6,933 bases of DNA from Anaerolineae bacterium (GCA_015486895.1 WFQT01000428.1:1-6933), one strand, 5' to 3'; shown: positions 1 through 6,438, numbered from the stretch's first letter. Notes: a model not told the origin generated them from the letters alone. Numbers and translations: made by a program.

Positions 1-24
1 AACATCATTTTCGCCAGACTCCAG
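1..24 (+). repeat. Right end of an intergenic MITE-like element (copy A, cut by the window edge)
   Basis: Bases 12-24 read CGCCAGACTCCAG, identical to the right terminus of the full element copy at 6579-6591. The identity extends one to two T residues to the left, and the preceding bases (aacatcattt) match the full copy's aacgtcctct at most positions. I therefore read this as the last 24 bases of another copy in the same orientation, the rest lying outside the window. It ends 45 bases before the trpS start codon, so any trpS promoter lies within the element, upstream of it, or squeezed into bases 25-58. I see no convincing -35/-10 pair in 25-58. Confidence 0.65.
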
Positions 25-69
25 AACTAAACATGGCCAGACCCACCGGGAAACAAAAAGGAGAGCTCA

Positions 70-1137
70 ATGGAAACGAAGAAACGACTACTGACAGGCG
101 ACCGGCCCACCGGGAAACTGCATCTGGGCCACTACGTGGGCAGTATTGCCAATCGAGTGAAATTGCAGGACGAGTACCAGTGTTATTTTCTTATCGCAGA
201 TCTGCACATGCTCACCACCAAGCCAACACGGGAGGATGTGGAGAACATCGGCAGCAATGCCCGAGAGATGGTTCTGGACTACTTAGCCGCGGGCATTGAT
301 CCCCAGAAAGCGGCCATTTACCTGCAATCGGAAGTGCACGAAGTCTTCGAAATGAATCTTTTCTTTGCAATGTTGGTAACAGTCCCTCGGCTAAGCCGAT
401 TGCCCAGTCTCAAGGACATGGCTCGCGCAGCTCATTTGGAGGAAATGCCTTTCGGCTTGTTGGGCTATCCGGTGCTGCAAGCGGCGGACATTCTCTTGCC
501 CCGAGCCCATGCGGTGCCAGTAGGCAAGGACAACGTCGCTCATGTGGAAATCACCCGGGAAATCGCCCGCCGGTTCAATCGCCAGTACGATGAAGTCTTT
601 CCTATCCCTGACGTTGTCGTCAGTGATGTTCCAGCCTTAGTGGGGACCGATGGACAGGCAAAAATGAGTAAATCACTGAATAATGCCATTTTTCTCAGCG
701 ACGATGCGAAAACGGTGCGTAAGAAAGTGTTTAGCATGTACACTGACCCCAACCGTATTCGGGCGGATATCCCCGGCCGGGTAGAAGGCAACCCAGTGTT
801 CATCTACCATGACATCTTCAACCCCAACCAGGCCGAAGTAGAGGACCTGAAACTGCGCTATCAGGCCGGGAAAGTGGGGGATGTGGAAGTGAAGGAAAAA
901 CTAGCTACCGCGATCAACAACTTCCTGGACCCACTGCGGGAACGACGGGAAATGTACGCCAGCCAGTCGGGATTAGTAGAGGAGGTCATATATGACGGCA
1001 CGATGCGCACCAGAGAGATCGCCCGGGAAACGCTGATGCTCATGCGCAAAGCCATGGGGCTGAGCGGTGTCTGGAATCGCATCCGGCGCCAGACGGAAAA
1101 GCGACGCAAGAAGTTAGCTAAGGAAAATTCGTCATGA
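70..1137 (+). CDS. trpS: Tryptophanyl-tRNA synthetase (TrpRS), class I
   Basis: This cytoplasmic enzyme activates L-tryptophan with ATP and attaches it to tRNA-Trp. The 355-residue protein carries both class I signatures: the HIGH-type motif PTGKLHLGHYVGS at residues 13-25 and the KMSKS loop at 198-202. Between them is the family segment GYPVLQAADIL (132-142), followed by VPVGKDNVAHVEITREIARRFN-type residues around 149-170. That segment differs from the E. coli-type VGEDQKQHLELTR and may mark a sub-branch of the family. The length is slightly above the usual 330-340, owing to a basic tail (RRQTEKRRKKLAKENSS) at 339-355. The ATG start is supported by AGGAG at 59-63, six bases upstream, and by the HIGH motif falling at the expected distance. 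The TGA stop overlaps the trpG start as ATGA, indicating an operon. The end of a repeat element lies just upstream. Confidence 0.97.
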   Translation: METKKRLLTGDRPTGKLHLGHYVGSIANRVKLQDEYQCYFLIADLHMLTTKPTREDVENIGSNAREMVLDYLAAGIDPQKAAIYLQSEVHEVFEMNLFFAMLVTVPRLSRLPSLKDMARAAHLEEMPFGLLGYPVLQAADILLPRAHAVPVGKDNVAHVEITREIARRFNRQYDEVFPIPDVVVSDVPALVGTDGQAKMSKSLNNAIFLSDDAKTVRKKVFSMYTDPNRIRADIPGRVEGNPVFIYHDIFNPNQAEVEDLKLRYQAGKVGDVEVKEKLATAINNFLDPLRERREMYASQSGLVEEVIYDGTMRTREIARETLMLMRKAMGLSGVWNRIRRQTEKRRKKLAKENSS

Positions 1138-1709
1138 TCGCCGTTATCGATAACTATGACAGCTTCACTTACAACCTGGTGCAGTATCTGGGCGAGTTAG
1201 GCGCCGAGATCCGCATTTGGCGTAATGACGCGATCAGCGTTGAGAAGCTGCAGGCGGCAAAACCATCACACATTGTCATTTCCCCGGGGCCAGGTACCCC
1301 TCAAGCTGACAGCGGTATTAGTCTGGAGATCATTCGCACTTTTTACCAGCACACTCCCATTTTGGGCGTTTGCCTGGGACACCAGGCTATTGCCTACGCT
1401 TTCGGTGGTCAGGTTGTCCCGGCTCAGCGGCTGATGCACGGCAAGACATCACCAGTTTACCACACCGGGCAAAGTATTTTCCGCGGCATTCCAACACCGT
1501 TCGTAGCCGCCCGCTATCACTCACTCATTGTAGCGGAACCACTGCCGCCGGAGCTAGAGTTGCTCGCCTTTACTGCCGAAGGGGAGGTGATGGCACTGCG
1601 TCACCGGGAGTACACGATGTTAATCGGGGTGCAGTTTCACCCCGAGTCCATCATGACCCCGGAGGGAAAGGGGATATTAGCTCATTTTATGGCTATCCAA
1701 TCGAGATAG
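1134..1709 (+). CDS. trpG: Anthranilate synthase component II (glutamine amidotransferase, TrpG/PabA type)
   Basis: Class I glutamine amidotransferase subunit. It hydrolyses glutamine and passes ammonia to the chorismate-binding partner TrpE to form anthranilate. The 191-residue protein has the normal family length. It shows the N-terminal IDNYDSFTYNLVQYL signature (5-19), the oxyanion region SPGPGTP (50-56), the nucleophile in GVCLGHQAIAYAFGG (Cys80), and GVQFHPES (165-172) with His169 and Glu171, so the catalytic triad is intact. The start overlaps the trpS stop by four bases (ATGA), with AAGGAA about eight bases upstream, which suggests translational coupling. TrpG and PabA (aminodeoxychorismate synthase subunit) cannot be separated by motif, and in many bacteria one protein serves both. 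The trpD gene immediately downstream favours the tryptophan role. No trpE or pabB is present in the window. Confidence 0.93.
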   Translation: MIAVIDNYDSFTYNLVQYLGELGAEIRIWRNDAISVEKLQAAKPSHIVISPGPGTPQADSGISLEIIRTFYQHTPILGVCLGHQAIAYAFGGQVVPAQRLMHGKTSPVYHTGQSIFRGIPTPFVAARYHSLIVAEPLPPELELLAFTAEGEVMALRHREYTMLIGVQFHPESIMTPEGKGILAHFMAIQSR

Positions 1710-1794
1710 CATTGGAAAGGCGCCAGGCTTTTTTGTACCTTGGTGTTAACTTTTTTGGTTCTGGTTTGACAAGGTTAGAAGGGAGGAGGGTCTC
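1710..1794 (+). promoter_or_regulatory. trpG-trpD intergenic leader with strong trpD ribosome binding site
   Basis: This 85-base gap is the only sizeable interruption in the trpS-trpG-trpD run. GGGAGGAGGG at 1781-1790 is a strong Shine-Dalgarno site four bases before the trpD ATG. The gap is T-rich, with two T6 runs at 1729-1734 and 1751-1756. A 6-bp pairing ACCTTG (1737-1742) / CAAGGT (1770-1775) could close a 27-base loop upstream of the binding site. TTGACA occurs at 1766-1771 but has no -10 partner at the right distance, so I do not call a promoter. The ribosome binding site is clear; any RNA switch here is speculative. Confidence 0.5.
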
Positions 1795-2826
1795 ATGTTT
1801 CAGAATTATTTGCAGAAGGTAATCGATCGGCAAGATCTGTCGGCCGAGGAAGCGGAACAGGCTATGCGCCTCATCATGAGCGGAAAAGTAACCTCTACCC
1901 AAATTGCTGCTTACTTGGTGGGGCTACGCATGAAAGGAGAAACAGTGGCAGAAGTCACGGGTTCAGCTCGGGCTATGCGCGCTTACGCTGCTCCTATTTC
2001 CCTAAGGAAACAGGAAGGGCAGCCGCTATTGGATACCTGTGGCACCGGCGGGGATCGTACCGGCACATTCAACATCTCCACTGCAGCAGCATTTGTGGTA
2101 GCTGGTGCCGGCGCTCGCGTTGCCAAGCATGGCAACCGTTCTGTTTCCAGCAAAACTGGCAGCGCCGACGTGCTGGCAGCCTTAGACGTAGCTATTGACC
2201 TGCCACCGGAGAAAGTGGGTATCTGTATTGATGAAATTGGCGTTGGTTTCCTCTTCGCGCCGGTGTTCCACCCGGCCATGAAGTACGCTATCGGCCCGCG
2301 ACGAGAGCTGAGCATGCGTACGATTTTCAACGTCCTTGGGCCGCTGACAAACCCAGCCGGCACAACGCATCAGCTCGTTGGTGTGTACGATACCAGGTTA
2401 ACAAAACCTTTAGCTCAAGTGCTGGGGAAGCTTGGCCTGCAAGCAGCCTACGTGGTACACAGTGCCGAGGGGGCCGATGAGTTGATGTTAAACGGCGAAA
2501 ACAACATCAGCAGTCTGCAAGATGGCCGGGTGGAAACGGTAACGCTGCGGGCGACAGATGTTGGCTTACACGCTGCTGGCATAGAAGCGCTACGCGGCGG
2601 GGATGCCAACAAGAACGCGGCCATCATCATGGACATCCTCAACGGTGAAGAAAGGGGACCGAAACGCGAAGTAGTGCTCCTCAATGCTGCAGCAGCATTG
2701 CGAGTATTAGGACATGATTGGCCTACTGCTATTGAAATGGCCAAACATAGCATTGATTCCGGCGCTGCGCGGCACAAGATAGAAGCATTAGCTCGGTTTA
2801 GCCAACAACTGGCTGCATCCGATTGA
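1795..2826 (+). CDS. trpD: Anthranilate phosphoribosyltransferase
   Basis: Transfers the phosphoribosyl group of PRPP to anthranilate, the second committed step of tryptophan synthesis, in the cytoplasm. The 343 residues match the family length. A helical N-terminal domain (about 1-70) leads into the PRPP-binding glycine motif DTCGTGGDRTGTFNIST (80-96). Then come KHGNRSVSSKTGSADVLAALD (111-131), which lines the anthranilate/PRPP site, GPLTNPA (182-188), and the acidic Mg-binding pair in GADEL (Asp228-Glu229). All expected key residues are present. This is a stand-alone TrpD, not a TrpG-TrpD fusion. The ATG is fixed by the strong GGGAGGAGGG site just upstream and by a normal MFQNYLQKVI N-terminus. 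The TGA stop is followed one base-triplet later by TAG, and 13 bases separate it from the converging rsmE stop. Confidence 0.97.
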   Translation: MFQNYLQKVIDRQDLSAEEAEQAMRLIMSGKVTSTQIAAYLVGLRMKGETVAEVTGSARAMRAYAAPISLRKQEGQPLLDTCGTGGDRTGTFNISTAAAFVVAGAGARVAKHGNRSVSSKTGSADVLAALDVAIDLPPEKVGICIDEIGVGFLFAPVFHPAMKYAIGPRRELSMRTIFNVLGPLTNPAGTTHQLVGVYDTRLTKPLAQVLGKLGLQAAYVVHSAEGADELMLNGENNISSLQDGRVETVTLRATDVGLHAAGIEALRGGDANKNAAIIMDILNGEERGPKREVVLLNAAAALRVLGHDWPTAIEMAKHSIDSGAARHKIEALARFSQQLAASD

Positions 2827-2837
2827 TAGGGTGCAGC
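2812..2837. terminator. Stem-loop between convergent trpD and rsmE (possible bidirectional terminator)
   Basis: GCTGCATCC (2812-2820) pairs with GGGTGCAGC (2829-2837) as a 9-bp stem with one G-T wobble and an 8-base loop that contains the trpD stop codon. It lies exactly at the junction of two converging genes, where a shared terminator would be useful. There is no proper U-run on either side (cttcta on plus, cagttgttgg on minus), so it is not a textbook intrinsic terminator. It may instead act as a pause or 3'-end stabilising structure. Confidence 0.35.
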
Positions 2838-2839
2838 TT

Positions 2840-3586
2840 CTAAGGTGTTAAATCTCCCCAGCGATGCTGCGCTATGGTCACTAAGGTCAAGGCAGCCGTC
2901 TCGGAGCGCAACACCCGCTTTCCGAGCGAGATCACGAAGCAGCCGTTTCCTTCAGCGATGGCTACTTCCTCGGCCGTGAAATCTCCCTCCGGGCCGATGA
3001 AGAGGTGCAATTGACGAGGGGACGGCAGTGTTTCCACCAGCACTGGCCAGGACCAGCGAGGGTTACCGGAGAGAGCCGGGAAGAGACTAACGACTGCTTC
3101 CCCCACGGGCAAAGGCCATACCCTGGCGAACGGGCGCGGCGGCTCTATTGCCGGCAATCGTACCCGGCCACTTTGCTCTGCGGCCTCCTGAATGATGCGC
3201 TGCCATCGGGTCATTTTCCCCTGCCAGTGGGTCTTACGTCGTACTACCGTCCGGGCCGTTAGCAGCGGAACAAAGCGGGTCACGCCCAGCTCAGTGCCTT
3301 TTTGCCAAACAAGTTCGTGACGTTCTCCCTTGAGCAGCGCCTGATAGAGAATGATCTCTAAGGGAGATTCTGTTTCCGGCGTTAACCGATGTTTTAACAT
3401 TGCCGTGGCTGTTTCCGCCGTCAAACTGATTAATTGGGCTTCCCATTCCTGGCCGCTGCCGTCAAAAACGAGAACCATGTCGCCGGGAACCAGCCGTAGA
3501 ACGCGGGCCAGTTGCCGGGTTGTGGCCGGGGGGAAAGTAACAAGATCATCTTGCCATTGCTGAGGAGGTAAATAAAAGCGGTGCAT
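2840..3586 (-). CDS. rsmE: 16S rRNA (uracil(1498)-N3)-methyltransferase RsmE
   Basis: SPOUT-class, SAM-dependent enzyme that methylates N3 of U1498 in 16S rRNA of the assembled 30S subunit. I chose the ATG at 3586 because it gives the family N-terminus MHRFYLPP and a 248-residue protein, close to the usual 240-250. The frame is open upstream to 3616, but those ten codons lie inside prmA. An N-terminal PUA-like domain (about 1-70) precedes the knotted methyltransferase domain. The latter has ALLKGERHELVWQKGTELGV (83-102), EAAEQSGR (134-141), the SAM-site loop LFIGPEGDFTAEE (195-207) and LGKRVLRSETA (221-231). The start overlaps the prmA stop by one base (TAATG), with only a weak AAGG upstream, so translation probably depends on re-initiation after prmA. 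It converges on trpD with a 13-base gap. Confidence 0.94.
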   Translation of the reverse strand: MHRFYLPPQQWQDDLVTFPPATTRQLARVLRLVPGDMVLVFDGSGQEWEAQLISLTAETATAMLKHRLTPETESPLEIILYQALLKGERHELVWQKGTELGVTRFVPLLTARTVVRRKTHWQGKMTRWQRIIQEAAEQSGRVRLPAIEPPRPFARVWPLPVGEAVVSLFPALSGNPRWSWPVLVETLPSPRQLHLFIGPEGDFTAEEVAIAEGNGCFVISLGKRVLRSETAALTLVTIAQHRWGDLTP

Positions 3587-4506
3587 TAGTGCGGCCTTGC
3601 CAACACGCCGATCCAATCTCCTTCCTGCAAGGAAATTTCTACTTCCATCTCAGATTGCTGTAAAGCATCGAGTATATTCGGGAGGTGTGGCTCAATGATG
3701 CCGGAGAGGATTAAGCGGCCCTGCTTTCCAACATAGGAGCGCAGACCGTTGGCGAAAAGCTCCAGGATCACGTGTGGCAGGATGTTCACCAACACCAAGT
3801 CAAACGGCCGGGGTGGCCGGGGCAGAGATCCTATCTGTACGCTGACCCGCTCAGCCACGCCGTTATGGCGCACATTAGCAGCCGCTGTGCTAATAGATAC
3901 CTCATCCACGTCGGTGGCCAGTACTGCCGCCGCGCCCAACTTCACCGCGGCGATGCTCAAAATGCCAGAACCAGTGCCCACATCTAAGACAATATCTGTT
4001 GGTTGTACCGCTTCCTCCAATAGACGCAGTGCCAACCTGGTTGTGGGATGCAATCCAGTGCCGAATGCCATGCCAGGATCTAGTTCAATAGCTACCTGCT
4101 CTGGTGCCACTGGGGTCGTCTCTCGCAGCCAGAAGGGAACAATCAGCAAACGCTGGCCTATTTGAATTGGCTGGTAGCTTTCTTTCCATTTATCGGCCCA
4201 CTCCTCCTCCGCTACTTCTCGCACAGTAGGCTCAGGGACCAGCATAATAGCGCTGAGATGGCCAAGCCCAATTTCAACTTGGCGGAGGGTCTCGCGGCCG
4301 GTGGAACTGTTCGGCAGGTAAGCGCTGACAGTAGCGTAAAGACGCTCTTCGTCCCCTTCAGGGTCAAAGCCATGAATCTGGGTCACGGCGCCACCCCGGC
4401 CGGCCGGCTGCTGGGTATAACGATTGAACAGCTCGCTTACTGCTTCGGCCAGTTCTAAGGAAACGTCCACGCTAATCTCAAGCCATGATTGTATCCGTTC
4501 GAACAA
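3586..4506 (-). CDS. prmA: Ribosomal protein L11 methyltransferase PrmA, probable TTG start
   Basis: SAM-dependent methyltransferase that methylates lysines and the N-terminus of ribosomal protein L11. With the TTG start the protein is 306 residues, close to family members of about 290-315. An N-terminal substrate-recognition domain begins at once (FERIQSWLEISVDVSLELAEAVSELF). WADKWKESYQP falls near 103-113. The Rossmann-fold catalytic domain follows, with PGMAFGTGLHPTT (144-156), SAM motif I LDVGTGSGIL (174-183), TDVDE (198-202) and the NILPHVI region (241-247). An in-frame ATG exists at 4707, but the extra 67 residues do not resemble PrmA and run through a palindromic repeat. The TTG at 4506 has GGGAGGG four bases upstream, and no in-frame ATG or GTG lies between 4506 and the conserved WLEIS. 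The start is inferred; the identity is firm. Confidence 0.92.
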   Translation of the reverse strand: MFERIQSWLEISVDVSLELAEAVSELFNRYTQQPAGRGGAVTQIHGFDPEGDEERLYATVSAYLPNSSTGRETLRQVEIGLGHLSAIMLVPEPTVREVAEEEWADKWKESYQPIQIGQRLLIVPFWLRETTPVAPEQVAIELDPGMAFGTGLHPTTRLALRLLEEAVQPTDIVLDVGTGSGILSIAAVKLGAAAVLATDVDEVSISTAAANVRHNGVAERVSVQIGSLPRPPRPFDLVLVNILPHVILELFANGLRSYVGKQGRLILSGIIEPHLPNILDALQQSEMEVEISLQEGDWIGVLARPH

Positions 4507-4510
4507 AATG

Positions 4511-4517
4511 CCCTCCC
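4511..4517 (-). promoter_or_regulatory. Shine-Dalgarno site deciding the prmA TTG start
   Basis: On the minus strand GGGAGGG is followed by CATT and then TTG (4506-4504). It is the best ribosome binding site near the point where PrmA homology begins, and it is the main reason for choosing a TTG over the distant ATG at 4707. Confidence 0.6.
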
Positions 4518-4523
4518 GGCTTG

Positions 4524-4553
4524 ATTGTAACACAGGGGAGAAAGAGACCGCAA
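4524..4553 (-). promoter_or_regulatory. Candidate prmA-rsmE promoter
   Basis: On the minus strand TTGCGG (4553-4548) is separated by 18 bases from TACAAT (4529-4524), and TGT immediately before the hexamer makes an extended -10 (TGTTACAAT). The -10 match is good and the -35 is poor. A start seven bases downstream would begin around 4517, leaving a leader of about eleven bases that consists of the ribosome binding site. That is tight but possible. It would let prmA-rsmE be transcribed independently of radA. Confidence 0.3.
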
Positions 4554-4607
4554 AGTGCCCGCTGGCACGGAAACCATCCGTAGTGCATGAAGAATTTCCA
4601 CTCCCTT

Positions 4608-4680
4608 GAAAATAGCCCCCCGCCCCCCAATTCTGGGGGTGTGTTGCTTCCCCCAAGGTTGGGGGATAGGGGGCGTTTTC
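4608..4680. repeat. C/G-rich palindromic intergenic repeat (small MITE/REP-like)
   Basis: The left arm runs from GAAAATAGCCCCCC through CCCCCAATTCTGGGGG (to 4639). The right arm runs from CCCCCAAGGTTGGGGG (4650-4665) to ATAGGGGGCGTTTTC (4680). The arms are imperfect inverted repeats of each other, including matching GAAAA/TTTTC tips, and each arm is itself a small palindrome, so the unit can fold as one long hairpin or two short ones. It lies between radA and prmA on their template and could terminate or process radA transcripts. On the minus strand the fold is followed by CTATTTTC. The style is that of dispersed intergenic repeats, but only one copy is visible here and no target duplication is evident. 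Confidence 0.6.
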
Positions 4681-4769
4681 ATCCGCTGTGGTGCGCAGTA
4701 AGCCCATGTAGACTCCCAGCAGTGGTTAAGACAAGCCTGGCGATCAGAGTGGCTGTTTGCCGCCGGCAG

Positions 4770-6146
4770 TTATTGGCTCAGCAAGGCGGCACTGACCGCC
4801 TGACGCAAAGTGCGTACTTCCACGATGTCGATGCTGTCGGGCAAAATTCCACTTCGCTGGCTACGGCCCAGCCGGGGCACCAGCACTTTCTTGAAGCCTA
4901 ACTTGGCCGCCTCGTGCAATCGGCGGTTGATTTGCCCCACGCTGCGCAACTCGCCGCTGAGCCCCACTTCGCCGACGAGCGCCAGGTCACTCTGCACCGG
5001 CCGGTTGCGAGCGCTGGAAGCGATAGCAACAGCCACGGCTAAATCTGCTGCTGGCTCGTTGACATGCAGCCCGCCGACGATGTTAACGAAGACATCTCGG
5101 TTGCTTAGCGCCACACCGACCCGTTTTGCTAACACAGCGGTGATGAGCAACAACCGGGTGAAGTCCACACCGTTGGTGGTGCGACGCGGTTGGGAGAAAC
5201 TGCTATCGGATACTAATGCCTGCACTTCCAACAAAATTGGCCGGGTGCCTTCCATAGTCACGGCAATGGCTGACCCGCTAGCGTTGGGCAGACGCTCCGC
5301 TAAGAAAATCTCTGAGGGGTTAGGCACCTCAACCATGCCATTCGTTTCCATCTTGAAAATACCCACCTCGTTAGTAGAACCGAAGCGATTTTTCACGCTA
5401 CGGAGCACCCGGTACGTCTGGAAACGCTCACCCTCCAGGTATAGCACTGCATCCACCATGTGTTCCAACACCCGCGGCCCAGCGATAGCCCCCTCCTTCG
5501 TGACATGCCCGACTAAGAAGAGAGAAATATTACTCGTTTTGCAAAGTCGCAACAATGCCGCCGCACAAGCGCGCACCTGGCTCACCGTGCCCGCCGCCGA
5601 TTGTAACTGGTCGCTATAAATCGCCTGGATGGAATCGACAACGACCAGCCGAGGCTGCATCTGCTCGACATGATGCAAAATGTGACTCAATTGGGTTTCT
5701 GGCAGCAATCGAAGGTTTTCGTGATGCACGCCCAGGCGGTCAGCGCGCAGTTTGACCTGATGGGCGCTTTCCTCAGCGCTAACATAAAGCACCAAGCCTT
5801 GCTCAGCTATCATATCCGCCAGTTGCAGCAGCAAAGTCGACTTGCCAATGCCGGGGTCACCGCCAATGAGAATACCGGACCCGGGAACGATGCCTCCACC
5901 CAAAACGCGCTGCAGCTCCCCGTTGGGAACAGAGAAGCGCCGCCACTCGTCGGTGGTAATGGCGGTGATAGGCTGCGGCTGCGCAGTTTCACCGGCCACA
6001 AATGTAGAAGCGCTTCTTTCCGGCTCCGAGGTGACAACAACCTCCTCCAAACTATTCCAGGCGCCACACTTGGGGCAACGTCCCATCCACTTTGGAAAGC
6101 GGGCGCCACACTCTTGACAAACGTATTCCGTGTGCTGTTTCGCCAT
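4770..6146 (-). CDS. radA: DNA repair protein RadA (Sms), RecA-like ATPase with Lon-type C-domain
   Basis: Cytoplasmic DnaB-like/RecA-like ATPase that acts with RecA in recombination, promoting branch migration and processing of recombination intermediates. The 458 residues match the usual 450-460. Domains in order: a C4 zinc finger CQECG...CPKCG with Cys10, Cys13, Cys24 and Cys27; Walker A GGDPGIGKST (95-104); Walker B LVVVDSIQ (167-174, Asp171); the RadA-specific KNRFG motif (252-256); and a C-terminal Lon protease-like fold (about 290-458) containing GLHVNEPAADLAVAVAIASS (359-378). All hallmark residues are present. The ATG at 6146 is supported by AAGGGA six bases upstream and by the normal MAKQHTEYVCQECG beginning. 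It is the first gene of the minus-strand group and lies 47 bases from the end of a MITE-like element. The following prmA is 263 bases away, so co-transcription is uncertain. Confidence 0.97.
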   Translation of the reverse strand: MAKQHTEYVCQECGARFPKWMGRCPKCGAWNSLEEVVVTSEPERSASTFVAGETAQPQPITAITTDEWRRFSVPNGELQRVLGGGIVPGSGILIGGDPGIGKSTLLLQLADMIAEQGLVLYVSAEESAHQVKLRADRLGVHHENLRLLPETQLSHILHHVEQMQPRLVVVDSIQAIYSDQLQSAAGTVSQVRACAAALLRLCKTSNISLFLVGHVTKEGAIAGPRVLEHMVDAVLYLEGERFQTYRVLRSVKNRFGSTNEVGIFKMETNGMVEVPNPSEIFLAERLPNASGSAIAVTMEGTRPILLEVQALVSDSSFSQPRRTTNGVDFTRLLLITAVLAKRVGVALSNRDVFVNIVGGLHVNEPAADLAVAVAIASSARNRPVQSDLALVGEVGLSGELRSVGQINRRLHEAAKLGFKKVLVPRLGRSQRSGILPDSIDIVEVRTLRQAVSAALLSQ

Positions 6147-6344
6147 AACCGTTCCCTTCTCTGCCTGAACCCCCGATAGGTAGTCTTACTTTACTGGACT
6201 CTGGCGTTTTTTATTTTAGCCACAGCAAAACACAGTACTTCCACAGATTCGGGCCGAAAAGCAAAGGAAAATCTGCGTTGATCCGTGCCATCTGTGGTCC
6301 CTGATTTGCCAACCCCAGATTTCGCAAATTTTCACAAATTTTCT

Positions 6345-6352
6345 TTTTGTGT
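6345..6352. repeat. Left copy of 8-bp target-site duplication (TTTTGTGT)
   Basis: This sequence abuts the left inverted end of the nested element and is identical to 6504-6511 on the other side. Confidence 0.8.
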
Positions 6353-6381
6353 GTTACTATTCAGCCTCCCCAGCAGTAGAA

Positions 6382-6417
6382 CGCTGATGATGCTGATACA
6401 CGCTGATTCTCGCTGAT
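6382..6417. repeat. Helically spaced CGCTGAT heptamer array (left arm)
   Basis: Four heptamers, CGCTGAT (6382), TGCTGAT (6391), CGCTGAT (6401) and CGCTGAT (6411), start 9, 10 and 10 bases apart, close to one DNA helical turn. They lie inside the nested element and face the array at 6439-6475 in inverted orientation. Confidence 0.75.
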
Positions 6418-6438
6418 CTTTTCTGGTTTATTTGCCTT

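Noticed and set aside
1714..1734. Intrinsic terminator after trpG (GGCGCC followed by T6)
   Set aside because: The GC-rich stretch before the T-run cannot form a stem of more than three or four base pairs with a reasonable loop.
1766..1771. TTGACA as a -35 box of an internal trpD promoter
   Set aside because: The -10 position 16-18 bases downstream falls on the purine-rich ribosome binding site with no TATAAT-like sequence.
3587..3616. Ten-codon extension of RsmE from the ATG at 3616
   Set aside because: It lies inside the prmA coding sequence, and the family begins at MHRF, which matches the ATG at 3586.
4507..4707. N-terminal extension of PrmA from the ATG at 4707
   Set aside because: The residues do not look like PrmA, the stretch crosses a palindromic repeat, and a better-placed TTG with a ribosome binding site exists at 4506.
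4810..5619. Long plus-strand open frame opposite radA
   Set aside because: It is the antisense shadow of radA, rich in Ser/Thr/Arg with no recognisable domain, while the minus-strand frame carries all RadA motifs.
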